Shown one piece after another: positions 11,072-23,117 of a DNA stretch of 64,000 nucleotides. Positions within the stretch are counted from its first letter, which is position 1. Every line of letters starts with the position of its first letter. Source of the stretch: Humulus lupulus (lineage: Eukaryota; Streptophyta; Magnoliopsida; Rosales; Cannabaceae); NCBI RefSeq assembly GCF_963169125.1, contig NC_084793.1, positions 228,534,360-228,598,359 on the forward strand, read 5' to 3'. The notes beneath the pieces were generated by a model that made no database searches, was not told where the DNA came from, and saw only the letters and a program-made list of their open reading frames with translations. A program made the position numbers and the translations under genes.

Positions 11072-13368
11072 TGTAACGACCCAAAATCACTAATGTGGCT
11101 TAAGGGCCTTGGTTAGTGTGCCAGGAGGGCATAATTGATTTACGTTTGAATTTATTAAATTAACGTGTGATTATATGATAAACATGTTATATGGCTATGT
11201 GAATGTAAATGTGGTTGTATGTTATATTTGTGAGAACCACATTATTATGTGGGTAAGCCTGCAGCGTGCGACTCGAGGCGATCCTAGGGAGCTAGTTAGC
11301 GGGAAAGTCACAACGAGGCTTAATGTTTGACTTGGGGCAAGTCAAGGGGTAATTCGGGTATTAGATGATTATTTGGGTTATCGGTTTATGGAAATAAATA
11401 TATGGAGATATATTTGAGGTTAGGAAGCCTAGGCGGGAATATTGGGGAATTTTACCATTTTGCCCTCGGGGATGTTTTCGGTACCCCGAGCCTTGGGATT
11501 GATTTAATTAGACTAAGTAAGCAGAAAGCAGTAGAACAAAAGACACAAACCGACCCTTGAACATCTCTTCTCTTTTCTCTCTCAAGAAGGCTATAGAAAC
11601 CTAAGGTGAATCAGCTGGAATTCTATGTTTTGAGCTGAGTTTGTGAGGGATTAGCCTAGCTTAAGCTAAGGGACACTCAATCAGGACCAAGATAAGAACT
11701 GAACTTCATTCTTGAGCACTAGAATTCTGAGTTTTGGCTGAGTATTAAAGGTGTTTATGGTTTTGATGTTTAAGGGCTGAATTGAAGCTGAGGAGCTTGC
11801 GTTTTAGCTCATAAGTTGTTGAGGAAGTGGTTCATCAAGGAAGGTAAGCTTCAATTCGTAATTTAGAGTCTAAAATCTGAGTTTGTATGACTGGTTCTTG
11901 AGTTCTTTAGTTGCTGGGTTTCAGAAATCAAAGTGGAGTTTTGATGAGTTTTTAAGCTGGATTTCTGTTGGATTGTGTTGTTAGAATCATGTTAAAAGTC
12001 TTGTGATCAATGGGTTTTGGAATTAGGATGCTTTGGGGTGGTTTTGAATAAGGTCAGGATGTTAGGAATGGTGGTTTTTCTGGGCATGAAGGGTTGGGCC
12101 GCGGCTCTGTTCTAGAGCGCTGCGGCCCTGCGAAGCAAGGAAGAGTCAAGGAGGCTCTGCAGTGGGGAAGCGCCGCGGCCCTGCCTTGAGGCCGCTGCGC
12201 ATGTCTGTCTTCAGAGAGGCTTAGCCTCTGTTTCAGGGGCGGGCCGCGGCTAGGTTTCAAGGGCCACAGCCCTTGAGGGCATCTTTGATCTTTTGGAGGT
12301 TTTAAGAGCGGGAACCTAACCTAGGGTGCTCGGGATCAATTCCACCACCGTGTTTCTTGGAATTCGATGTCCCGAAAGCTAGAACTCCATCTGGAAATAT
12401 TACCGCGATTATTAATGGTACTCCCTATCTTGGTTGTGACTAGGTATTAAGCTAGGGCTTGGGAGGCGGATCATGCTCGAGAGGCGTCGCTCGTAATCAG
12501 TGAACTTGGAAACTAAAGGTAAGAAAACTGCACCCGGTTGTGGAATTATAATGGGACTAAGGGTTCCCTATTTTGTATGCTTTGTAAAGGATGGTATTAT
12601 GCCATGTAATCAGTAAACCAATGGCCTAAGAGTGCCGAAGTTTATACTAGCGCATATGGTGCAACTCGGCCACTGGTAGCTGAGGACAACTTGTTATGCA
12701 CTGAGCTCGGTTTAAGCGGGCCAGAGTCAGTGGGGTAAACAGAGGGTGCGACCTAAAGTGTCGACCCTGACTATTATATGATTTGTTTGTTATTATTGTT
12801 TGGTGAGTTGTTATGCTGTATAGCTGGGTGATGATTAGCTGACTCTCTGGTTAAATCTCCATGCTTTGTGAATATTGTGGTATGTTAAGTGTATGAACAT
12901 GCTTAAGGGTTACCCAAATATTACTGTGGCTTGTTATGTAATGAGATATGTTTTCTTGCTGGGCCTTGGGTCACGGGTGCTACGTGGTGCAGGTAAAGGC
13001 AAGGGCAAGCTTGATCAGCCCTGATTTGGAGAGCTCTGAGAGCAGAATGTACATGATCAACTGCTCAGCCACCACGATTGAGGGGAGAGAGGGACAAGAA
13101 TACCATAAACTTCTGTTTTGCCTATAGAAAGGCTGGTGGTTGTCTGTACACTGGAAATTTTGTAAATAGACTTTTAAACGCTATTTCTTTTGGGATCCCA
13201 TATGTAAATATTTAATTATATGGTAAGTATCTTTTGAGACCAAAACCTTTTAACTCTAGCACTCTAATGACTTTAGAACTCATGTTTTTAAACTGTTTGA
13301 CTTGATTAGCAAGTCCTGCACCTTTATAAACACACAATGTAGCGGTCTTGGCTATCCAGGGCATTACA
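11072..13368 (+). repeat. 5' LTR of element 2, 2,297 bp
   Basis: Starts TGTAACGACCC and ends GCATTACA, followed two bases later by the primer site. A GC-rich cassette lies at 12094-12275 (repeated GCTGCGGCC/GCCGCGGCC phrases). Splice-like donors lie near 11845 and at 12519, with an acceptor ending at 12992. It carries about 80 bases near 12578-12658 that the 3' copy lacks. Confidence 0.95.
12519..12992 (+). promoter_or_regulatory. putative intron within the 5' LTR of element 2
   Basis: Donor CTAAAG|GTAAGAAAACTGC, acceptor GCTACGTGGTGCAG|GTAAAGGC. Same bracket as in LTR 1 and solo LTR A; the 3' LTR copy is at 19738-20138. If spliced, it would remove 474 bases from the leader of the element RNA. 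Confidence 0.45.
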
Positions 13369-13371
13369 ACT

Positions 13372-13383
13372 TGGTATCAGAGC
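13372..13383 (+). promoter_or_regulatory. primer binding site of element 2
   Basis: TGGTATCAGAGC, two bases after the LTR end. This is the standard plant initiator-Met tRNA 3'-end complement that primes minus-strand DNA synthesis. Confidence 0.93.
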
Positions 13384-13849
13384 GTCCTAGGTTTAAGGGT
13401 TCCTGAAGATCGGTTGGACATGTACATTTGCTACTAGAGACAAGCTCGATTCAGGGTTTGGTAATGTGCATGTATGCTTATATGCTTGTATGCTCGGAAT
13501 GAACTATGAATGTTGTTGTTCATTGGATTAATAGGATGTATGAGATATTGATAAGGCTTGGCCCTTGACTGATGTATGAAAACATTAAGGCATGCTTATT
13601 AGCATCGTTGTGCATGTAAATGAATATTTGGATGATTAACTGTATATTGTGCATGGGTGAATGCTTTTATCTTAGCTGTTGTGTGGTAATGTTGGGGCAT
13701 GCTTATTAGCAGCCGGTGCATGTGGATGAATGCCTATATTCTAAATGTTTGTGATTGGTTATGTCCCTTTGATGGATTTTGGAGAAGCTTTTACCCTCTC
13801 ATCATGGTCTGATTGCCGGGTCATTGATTGTAGATTGACTTGGATAGCT
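13384..13849 (+). other. 5' leader of element 2 with internal duplication
   Basis: Untranslated leader before gag. The block GGCATGCTTATTAGCA followed by GTGCATGT(A/G)(A/G)ATGAAT occurs at about 13590 and again at about 13698, where element 1 has one copy, so roughly 110 bases were tandemly duplicated. Confidence 0.75.
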
Positions 13850-14999
13850 ATGTGTCCAAGAAAATCTACACGGCTAGCTGGCACTAGGTTTGGGACCGGG
13901 GGTGATGACCAGGGCCAGATCCCTCCGCCAGTCCCTGAGAACTGGCAGTAACTTATGGCAGATATGCAAGCGCGATTGTAGAGTCAAGATGAGCATATTC
14001 ACTTGTTGCGACAGCAGGCTCCATCAGGGAGTGCTGCCCCTATTGTACCATCTCTAGTGGTACCATTAGTACAGCCAGGGGAGGTTGGGAATAGGTGGGA
14101 GCCGTTATATGAGCGGTTTAGGAAGCAGCAGCCCCCAATCTCTGAGGAAGGACTTGATCCATTGAAGGCCGAGCAATGGCTGACTATGATTACTACTATC
14201 ATGGATTTCATGAGGATAAAGGGACATGACAAAGTGGCATGTGCCACGTATATGTTGAGAGAGGATGCCCGCATTTGGTGGGAAGTGGCCTAACAGACCA
14301 GGGATGTTACTGCATTGAGATGGGAAAGATTTAAAGATCTGTTCAGTCAGAAGTATTATAATGTTGCCATCAGGGCAGCGAAGGTTAATGAGTTCGTAGG
14401 ATTGGTTCAGAGCAGCATGACAGTTACATAATATGCCCTGAAGTTTGACAGACTCACGAAGTTCGCACCAGACCTTGTGCCTACTGATGTAGCCAGGCAG
14501 GACAGGTTTATTTGGGGGCTTAATGCTATGATAGCCCGAGATGTTAGGATTACAACGGTATCTGGAGGAACAACTTATGCCCATGCCGTTGAGAAGGCTT
14601 TTACCGCTGAGGAAGCGGAGAATAAAATTTGGAAGGAAAGTGCGGTGAGGCACGAGGCTCGCAGGGTGGTGCCTCCTTATTCTGGGTCAGGTAGGGGCGG
14701 AGGCCCCAGTGATTTCAAGAGAAAGACCCCTGACACTTCGACCAATGCTGGTCCTGATATGTGGGGTCGGGGTGGTCAGGGCGGCCGTCAGGGCAGCGGT
14801 GAACCATGGAGGAGTTTTCTGGAGTGCCCGAGGTGTAGAAGACGCCATCAGGGCGAATGCCGAGCCAAGGCTTGCTACGTATGTGGCATGGTGGGGCACC
14901 TCAAGAAGGATTGCCCAACAGTGAAGAAAGGAGAAGCAGGAAAGGTGGACAGCTTGAATCTAGCCCGAGTATTCACCTTGACACAGGCAGAGGCCGAGG
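13850..14999 (+). pseudogene. gag: gag of element 2, zinc knuckle intact but frame broken
   Basis: The ATG at 13850 starts MCPRKSTRLAG, matching element 1. In-frame stops follow ENWQ (about 13949), ARL (about 13979), WWEVA (about 14290) and MTVT (about 14429). From 14477 the frame is open through a Gly/Arg-rich linker into CYVCGMVGHLKKDC (about 14873-14914), a complete CCHC knuckle for RNA binding. A leading CPRCRRRHQGEC lies just before it. The downstream reading frame runs on into protease, as usual for Tekay elements, where gag and pol form one polyprotein. Confidence 0.92.
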
Positions 15000-16876
15000 C
15001 TAGTCCCTCGGTAGTGACAGGTCAGCTTTCTAGTGCCGACTCTCCTTTTTCTGTATTGATTGATTCTGGTGCTACACATTCCTTTGTTTCTAGTAAAGTG
15101 ATTGATAGACTGTGTTGACCTAGTGAGTATCGAACTACAGGGTTTGGGACTTTATTGCCTACTGGGGAACTAGTAGTTTCTAGGAGATGGGTTAGAGCAC
15201 TGCCAGTGATGGTTGATAGTAGGGAGCTTTCAGTTGACTTGATTGAGCTAGATATGGAGGATTTCAATATGATCTTAGGGATGGATTGGCTGGTCAGATA
15301 TGGGGCTACCATTGACTGTAGGAAGAAGATGGTGACTTTTGAGCCTGAGGGCGAGGACCCTTTTGTCTTTGTGGGTGCGGTGTTTGGACCTCGCGTACCC
15401 ATGATTTCTGCATTGAGAGCCAGAAACTTGTTACAAGGTGGATGTATAGGTTTTCTGGCTAGTGTGGTGGACACTACCAAGATGTTGGCAGCAGGGCCGG
15501 GAGAGACTAGAGTGGTTTGTGAGTTTTTGGATGTATTTCCTGAGGAGCTACCGAGATTGCCGCCACGCAGGGAGATTCAGTTTGTCATTGAGTTAGCACC
15601 AGGGATAGAACCAATATCAAGAGCACCATACACGATGGCACCAGTAGAGTTGAAGGAACTGAAGATACAGCTGCAGGAACTTCTAGATTTGGGATTCATC
15701 AGACCTAGTTACTCACCATCGGGCACTCCAGTCTTGTTTGTTAAGAAGAAGGACAGGACTTTGAGGATGTGTATAGATTCTAGGGAATTGAACAAGTTGA
15801 CTATTAAGAATAAGTACCCCCTACCAAGGATTGATGACCTGTTTGATCAGCTACAGGGAAAGACGGTGTTCTCAAAGATTGATCTTCGATTTGGTTATCA
15901 CCAACTCAGGATCAAGGATGAGGACATACCGAAGACGACCTTCCGAACGCAGTATGGACACTATGAGTTTTTGGTCATGTCTTTTGGTTTGACCAACGCC
16001 CCAGCAACTTTCATGGATTTAATGAACAGAGTGTTCAAGGATTTCTTGGATCAGTTCATCATAGTCTTCATCGACGACATCTTGGTATACTCCAGTTTAG
16101 AGGCAGAGCACGAGCGACATCTTCGACAGGTTTTACAGAGATTAAGGGAACACCAGTTGTATGCTAAATTTAAGAAATGTGAGTTTTGGTTGCAAGAGGT
16201 GACTTTCCTTGGACATATAGTTGGTGCAGAAGGGATTAAGGTGGATCCCTCCAAGGTGGAGGCAGTGAGAGATTGGCCAAGGCCAAGGAACGCCTTGGAG
16301 GTGCGAAGTTTCCTCGGGTTAGCAGGTTATTACAGGTGGTTTGTAGAGGGATTCTCGAAGATTGCTTCACCAATGACAGAGTTGACACAGAAGAACCAGA
16401 AGTTCGTTTGGTCAGAGAAGTGTGAGAATAGTTTCCAAGAATTAAAGCGACGACTTGTTACTGCACCTGTACTGAGTCTTCCTTCGGAGGAAGGAAAGTT
16501 CGTGGTATATTGTGATGCATCGAGGATGGGCTTAGGCTGTGTGCTGATGCAGAATGAGAAAGTTATAGCTTATGCATCGCGGCAGCTGAAGGAGTATGAG
16601 CAACGATATCCTACCCATGATTTAGAGCTGGCGGCAGTGGTATTCGCACTGAAGGTTTGGCGGCATTATCTTTATGGGGAGAAGTGCAAGATATACACTG
16701 ACCATAAGAGTTTGAAGTACTTTTTCACCCAGAAGGATCTGAATATGAGGCAAAGGCGTTGGCTGGAGTTAGTTAAGGACTATGATTGTGATATTATGTA
16801 TCACTCAGGGAAGGCCAATGTTGTAGCAGATGCATTGAGCTGGAGGGGCTCGGGGCAGTTATTCAGTTCTATTTAG
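15000..16876 (+). pseudogene. pol: protease, reverse transcriptase and RNase H of element 2
   Basis: Protease: [15 protein letters not shown] (about 15054-15098), then TGA at 15116 after DRLC. From 15155 a long open frame of 573 residues covers the rest of protease ([16 protein letters not shown]), RT ([37 protein letters not shown], and the catalytic FIDD at 16067-16078) and RNase H ([52 protein letters not shown]). It ends at TAG 16874. RT and RNase H look catalytically complete, so this is the best preserved enzyme segment in the window. Confidence 0.94.
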
Positions 16877-18387
16877 GTATCCAGAGAGTTAGCTGATGAA
16901 ATGGCCAGAGCAGAGATAGAGCTGGTGGTGGGCCGGTTGGCCAATATTACCTTGCAGTCGACCCTGCTAGAACGGATAAAGGAGGGGCAGTTGGTAGATG
17001 CGCAGCTTCAGGAAGTTAGGCAGAACATCTTAGCAGGGGTAGCTAAGGATTATTCTGTTTCTGAGGCTGGTACGCTTCGATATCAGGGGAAGATTTGTGT
17101 TCTGGTAGATTAGGGTATCGGACGAGAGATACTAGATGAGTCTCACACTACGCCATACTCGCTTCATCCGGGTACCACGAAGATGTATCAGGATCTACGG
17201 ACATTATATTGGTGGCCTGGGATGAAGAAGGATGTGGTAGAGTATGTGGCTAGATGTTTGACATGCCAGCAGGTGAAGGCTGAGCATCAACAGCCAGCAG
17301 GGTCGCTTCGGCCTTTGGGTATTCCTGAGTGGAAGTGGGAAGACATTACGATGGATTTGTAGGAGGTCTACCCAGGACAGTGGGACTTTGTGACTCGGCG
17401 TGGGTAATAGTAGACAGATACACCAAGTCAGCTCATTTTCTACCAGTAAAGTCAACTTACACAGTGGAGCAGTATGCTGAGTTGTATGTGGGGGAGGTAG
17501 TTCGTCTCCATGGGGTTCCCAAGTCTATTGTATCTTATCGAGACCCTATCTTTACCTCTAAGTTCTGGGGAGCTCTGCAGAGAGCCATGGGGACTCAGCT
17601 AAAGTTTAGCACAACCTTTCATCCTCAGACTGATGGACAGTCTGAGAGGACGATTTGGGTATTAGAGGACATGCTTAGGGCGTGTGTGATTGATTTCGAG
17701 GGATCTTGGAGTAAGTATCTTCCGTTGATTGAGTTCTCGTATAACAACAGTTATCAGTCCATGATTGGAATGGCTTCTTATGAGTTGCTATATGGAAGGA
17801 AATGTAGGTCGCCCATTCATTGGGACGAGATGGGTGAGAGAAAGTATTTGGGGCCAGATATGGTTAAGAAGACAAGTGAGGCTATTGAGAAGATCCGAGC
17901 CGGAATGCTCACTTCGCAGAGTAGGCAGAAAAGCTACGCTGATCTTAAGCGTAGAAACATGGAGTTCCAGGTTGGCGACCACATGTTTCTGCGAGTTTCA
18001 CCACTGCGAGGGGTGAGGAGATTTGGAGTAAAGGGCAAGCTGAGCCCTCGGTTTGTTGGACCTTTCAAGATTTTAGAAAGGATTGGACATGTGGCTTACA
18101 GGTTGGCCTTGCCACCGTCGTTGTCGGGAGTTCATGATGTTTTCCATGTCTCTATGTTGCGGAAGTATGTCTCAGATTCGATACATGTATAGAAGTATGA
18201 GGATTTAGAGTTACAGATAGATTTGTCCTACGAGAAACGACCGGTTCAGGTTTTGGACCGGAAGGATAAAGTTCTACAGAACAAGACGATTCCATTGATT
18301 TAAGTGTTGTGGAGAAATAGCAAGGTCGAGGAAGCGACTTGGGAACTAGAGACGATGATGCAGGATCAGTATCCCGAGCTATTCAGG
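16877..18387 (+). pseudogene. pol: integrase and chromodomain-like tail of element 2, active-site Asp changed
   Basis: The zinc-binding part has [18 protein letters not shown] and CLTCQQ. Stops fall at about 17111 and 17360. The core reads WVIVDRYTKSAHF, then SYRDPIFTS at 17533 onward where element 1 has SDQDP: the codon at 17536-17538 is TAT, so the second catalytic Asp is Tyr. TDGQSERT keeps the Glu. The C-terminal domain (LSPRFVGPFKILERIG, FHVSMLRKYV) ends in TAG near 18190. A chromodomain-like tail (PVQVLDRKDKVL, WRNSKVEEATWELE) continues to 18387 with one more stop at about 18301. Such tails guide integration to heterochromatin. Confidence 0.92.
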
Positions 18388-18396
18388 TACATTCAC

Positions 18397-20514
18397 ATAT
18401 GGCTATGTGAATGTAAATGTGATTGTATGTTATATTTGTGAGAACCACATTATTATGTGGGTAAGCTATCAGCGTGCAACTCGAGGCGATCCTAGGGAGC
18501 TAGTTAGCGGGAAAGTCACAACGGGGCTTAATGTTTGACTTGGGGCAAGTCAAGGGGTGATTCGGGTATTAGATGATTATTTGGGTTATCGGGTTATGGA
18601 AATAAATATATGGAGATATATTTGAGGTTAGGAAGCCTAGGCGGGAATATTGGGGAATTTTACCATTTTGCCATCGGGGACGTTTTCGGTACCCCAAGCC
18701 TCGGGATTGATTTAATTAGATTAAGTAAGCAGAAAGCAGTAGAACAAAAGACACAAACCGACCCTTGAGCATTTCTTCTCTTTTCTTCTCTTTTCTCTCT
18801 CAAGAAGGCTACAGAAACCTAAGGTGAATCAGCTGGAATTTTGTGTTTTGAGCTGAGTTTGTGAGGGATTAGCCTAGCTCTAGCTAAGGGACACTCAATC
18901 AGGACCAAGATAAGAACTGAACTTCATTCTTGAGCACTAGAGTTATGAGTTTTGGCTGAGTATTAAAGGTGTTTATGGTTTTGATGTTTAAGGGCTGAAT
19001 TGAAGCTGAGAAGCTTGGGTTTTAGCTCAGAAGTTGTTGAGGAAGTGGTTCATCAAGGAATGTAAGCTTCAATTCGTAATTTAGAGTCTAAATATGAGTT
19101 TGCATGACGGGTTCTTGAGTTCTTTAGTTGTTGGGTTTTAGAAATCAAAGTGGAGTTTTGATGAGTTTTTAAGCTGGGTTTTTGTTGGATTATGTTGTTA
19201 GAATCATGTTAAAAGTCTTGTGATCAATGGGTTTTGGAATTAGGATGCTTTGGGGTGGGTTTGAATAAGGTTAGGATGTTAGGAATGGTGATTTTTCTGG
19301 GCATGAAGGGTTGGGCTGCGGCTCTGTTCTAGAGCGCTGCGGCCCTGCGAAGCAAGGAAGAGCCAAGGAGGCTCTACAGTGGGGAAGCGCCGCAGTGCCT
19401 TAGGGCAGGGCTGCGGCGCGTGTCTGTCTTCAGAGAGGCTTAGCCTCTGTTTCAGGGGCGGGCCGCGGCTAGGTTTCAAGGGCCACAGCCCTTGAGGGCA
19501 TCTTTGATCTTTTGGAGGTTTTAAGAGCGAGAACCTAACCTAGGGTGCTCGGGATCGATTCCACCACCGTGTTTGGTGGAATTCGATGTCCCGGAAACTA
19601 GAACTCCACTCGGAAATATTAACGCGATTATTAATGGTACTCCTTATCTTGGTTGTGACTAGGTATTAAGCTAGGGCTCGGGAGGCGGATCGTGCTCGAG
19701 AGGCGTCGCTCGTAATCAGTGAACTTGGAAACTAAAGGTAAGAAAACTGCACCCGGTTGTGGAATTATAATGGGACTAAGGGTTCCCTATTTTGTGTGCA
19801 TAGGGCGCAGCTCGGCCACTGGTAGTTGAGGACAGCTTGTTATGCACTAAGCTCGGTTTAAGCGGGCCAGAGTCAGTGGGGTAAACAGAGGGTGTGACCT
19901 AAAGTGTCGACCTTGACTATTATATGATTTGTTTGTTATTATTGTTTGGTGAGTTGTTATGCTGTATATCTGGGTGATGATTAGCTGACTCTCTGGTTGA
20001 ATCTCCATGCTTTGTTAATATTGTGGTGTGTTAAGTGTATGAACGTGCTTAAGGGTTACCCAAATATTACTGTGGCTTTTTATGTAATGAGATATGTTTT
20101 CTTGCTGGGCCTTGGGTCACGGGTGCTACGTGGTGCAGGTAAAGGCAATGGCAAGCTTGATTAGCCCTGATTTGGAGAGCTCTGAGAGCAGAATGTACAT
20201 GATCAGCTGCTGAGCCGCCACGATTAAGGGGAGACAGGGACAAGAATACCATAAACTTCTGTTTTGCCTTTAGAAAGGCTGGTGGTTGTCTGTACACTGG
20301 AAATTTTGTAAATAAACTTTTAAACGATATTTCTTTTGGGATCCCATATGTAAATATTTAATTATATGGTAAGTATCTTTTGAGACCAAAACCTTTTAAC
20401 CCTAGCACTCTAATGGCTTTAGAACTCACGTTTTTAAACTGTTTGACTTGATTAGCAAATCCTGGACCTTTATAAACAGACAGTGTAGCGGTCTTGGCTA
20501 TCCAGGGCGTTACA
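18397..20514 (+). repeat. 3' LTR of element 2, 5'-truncated
   Basis: Begins at ATATGGCTATGTG, equivalent to 11189 of the 5' LTR, so the first 117 bases are gone together with the polypurine tract. It ends GCGTTACA against the TAAAC duplication. A second deletion near 19800 removes about 80 bases present in the 5' copy. The GC cassette at 19310-19490 is rearranged compared with the 5' copy. Confidence 0.93.
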
Positions 20515-21379
20515 TAAACCCCATTACAAACCATCCCCCATTCACTTTTCATATGCTCATGGTACACATCAAAGGGAAGAAAAAAAATAACAAAGTTTCA
20601 AATAGACTCGAAATAAGTGTCAAACAAAAAGAATCAAATTAAGCTCAAAAAGGGGTAACTAGTGATTTAATAAATCAATATTGGCTTGAAAGGCTCAAAC
20701 GTTCCAAAGAATTTCCTAAATCATCTTCCTAAACATGTATCATCTAGGATTTCGTCTCAAAAAGCATGCAAACAAGTTGTAGAATAACAACATTTCAATC
20801 TTATTTTTATTTTAAAAATTCAGCAAGCATACATAAAATTCAATCACACAAAATTTATCAAAAATCATGATTAAGCTCTCAATTATTTAAGTGGACAAAG
20901 TAAAAATTGAAACAACTATTCAACCAAGCACACAGATTTTTATTGCTTTATTCCCATTCAATTTATACAACACATCATTCAATCATATTAGCATTGGCTA
21001 ATCATTTTCAACTTGATTCAATGAACACTCTAAACAAAAACTAAACAAAACATAAAAATAAATATAAACCTAACAAAACTTAAACAAACTAAGATATCTA
21101 CAATGAGCAAAGCAATAAAAATCAAATCCCTTCCCCAAAACTTAATCCAAACATTGTCCCCAATGTATAAATAAAAGAAAAGGAAAAGAAAACTTCCCTG
21201 TAATCCAATGCATTGCTCCATTGGAGTGTCTCTCATTGCTATCCTCCTTAGGTTGCTAATATAAAGTTATTCGTTAACGCATCAATAAGTGGTTGACGCC
21301 CATAATAAGCGTCATATAAGATAACTTGAAGGTTGTCATTCTGAATGCCCTCAAGCTTGGCAAGATATGAATCTAATTT
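20515..21379 (-). other. non-coding part of the Athila-like remnant
   Basis: AT-rich stretch continuing from 11071 across element 2, downstream of the gag remnant on the minus strand. There are only short, unconvincing frames, and no pol similarity is seen. The parent element was therefore either non-autonomous or had already lost pol. Confidence 0.5.
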
Positions 21380-22235
21380 TTACGTCACTCCAACAACACA
21401 AGACTTTGAGTGATGAGCTTGGGGAGAAAACTTTGGTAGCCCATAAAGGATGTAGAATAGTGAAGGTGTCATCAATTTAAAATATGGATCCCTTGGAGAT
21501 ATATATGATTGTACCATTGATGAACTCAAATCAATGATTGCAGGTGCTTCCTCATCCTCCAAAGTCATATTTTCCTCATCTTTATTTGTGAATTCCTCAT
21601 ATAACCCTTGTGACTGTTTTTCACTCTCCACTCGACTATCCATAAACATGCTTGTGATTTGCTCTTCAACAACTTCATGATCATGGATGAAATTTACTTC
21701 ATTCACCACACCATAGTCATTATTTACCAAGCAAGTATCCAACTTAGCAAAATTTTGAGTGAATATAAATTCAATGGTCTATTGTTCATCAACTTTACAC
21801 TCAATCTCTTCTAATGGCTCAACCATTGGTACTTCTATAGTTTTTGAATAACTCTCACAATCATGATTGTTTGAGTAATTGTCCTTAAACCACTCCATAT
21901 TCTACACTATTAAATTTAAATTGTTCTTCAATTGAGCCAGTACTTCTTCAATTTCTGGTTTATGCTCTTCATGCTCGAATGGTTGAGGTATAATATTAGA
22001 ATCTTGGAATAATGGAGGATATTGGTGATTCCAACCTTGCAGTGAAGGATCCCAATGCCAATGATAATCAAAATCTGCCATATCATTCAACAACTCCATT
22101 ATATCATCATGACATTTTCTTAATAAAGGTTCACCAGTTACCTTTGCTCCATAGTTTACCCAACATCCTGTTGCATCATCTAATCCATTGTAAAAGAAAA
22201 GTGTAAGACACCCCATTGAGTAATTGTGATAACAT
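21380..22235 (-). pseudogene. gag: Athila-like gag fragment, minus strand
   Basis: The minus-strand segment 22235-21902 reads CYHNYSMGCLTLFFYNGLDDAT and then ELLNDMADFDYHWHWD. This matches the CPHHG...TFYNGL...TRT and EDMAxNNYQW blocks of Athila/Tat Gag proteins. A stop at 21902 is followed by an acidic frame 21742-21380 without recognised motifs. The fragment is cut at its N-terminal side at 22236, where a copia-like LTR begins. I recognise the domain by pattern only. Confidence 0.65.
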
Positions 22236-22985
22236 TGTTGGGAAAAACTTATTCAGGACCTTTATTTATTTTCATGTATATCTAATATTAAACAAATTAA
22301 TACGAGGTAGCCAAAAACATGTTTCTAAAATTGAATTAAAAAAGAAACAAAGAAAATAATACTTATAGTATATGTAGCGGAATTAAAGAGTCCTTCCTTC
22401 AGTTTCTCTAACTCTCGTATCCTCTCTGTCACAGAGTATTATCAAGAAACTGAACCGATCTTCTATTTTCTTCACATCCTTCCAATGTATCCGTAGAATC
22501 ACATAGACTAGTGTGGGCAATTCTCAACACATGAGATAAATACAGAGAAGAAGAAGAGAAAATAATCAAAGAGGCTTAGAAAAGGACTTGTGTTTAGAGA
22601 GAATCTAAACCTATCAGAAAACCAGTGATTAAACTTATGTTTTGACTTCTCTCTAAGCACTCCTTTTATAGACTTAACTAGGCCATTTAATTTAATTAAA
22701 AAATCAATAAAATAATAGCCAATTTGAAGCCCTAGGTCGAAATTATTATGGGCTTTAGGCACGTGAAATTTCCCATTTGATTATAAGCCCATTGGACTTA
22801 AAATCAAGGCCCGCAGTGTTTTCTATTGATTTAATTAATTAAATAATTATTTAAATCCTTTATCAAATTAATTATTTATAATTTGAACCTTGATTTAAAC
22901 TTATTTATTAATTTAGATACCAATTTATCTAGAGAGAATGTTAGTAACTTCCCTATTTTTAGAAAATTATGTAAAGAAAACTGTA
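22236..22985 (-). repeat. copia-like LTR fragment, minus strand
   Basis: On the plus strand it starts TGTTGGGAAAAAC, which on the minus strand is the LTR end GTTTTTCCCAACA. Inside, the minus strand carries TATA motif CTATAAAAGGA (22671-22661), then an AGAGAGAAG leader. The phrase TGTGTTGAGAATTGCCC (near 22520) is shared with many plant copia-like LTRs. The 5' end of the LTR is not resolved; about 22985 is a guess. It abuts the Athila-like gag and may be a solo LTR. Confidence 0.55.
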
Positions 22986-23027
22986 GAACAATTGTCTTCA
23001 CACAAGTGAGAATTTGATGAAAAAATA

Positions 23028-23030
<3 letters not shown>

Positions 23031-23114
<84 letters not shown>
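23031..23114. repeat. (AG)42 microsatellite
   Basis: 84 uninterrupted bases of the AG dinucleotide. Long perfect purine/pyrimidine tracts are usually polymorphic and can adopt triplex (H-DNA) structure. The Leu/Ser ORF on the minus strand is an artefact of it. Confidence 0.98.

Positions 23115-23117
<3 letters not shown>

Larger units (their letters stand above)
11067..20519 (+). mobile_element. Tekay-type chromovirus, element 2 (complete, with TSD)
   Basis: Two LTRs flank gag and pol. The 5-bp target duplication TAAAC is perfect at 11067-11071 and 20515-20519, so both ends are original. LTR termini are TGTAAC/GTTACA (the 5' LTR ends ATTACA). The 9.4 kb element is inserted in the Athila-like remnant. 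By eye the LTR copies differ at about 4% over their first 200 shared bases, making this a younger insertion than the Tat element. Stops in gag and pol, an integrase active-site change and loss of the purine tract make it non-autonomous. Confidence 0.95.

Noticed and set aside
12054..12260. Minus-strand ORF in the element 2 5' LTR (a like one at 19279-19479)
   Set aside because: It is the reverse side of the GC-rich LTR cassette; it has no domain, and the frame changes between the two LTR copies.
13372..13383. Possible tRNA gene fragment
   Set aside because: Only the 12-base primer site is present; no cloverleaf around it.
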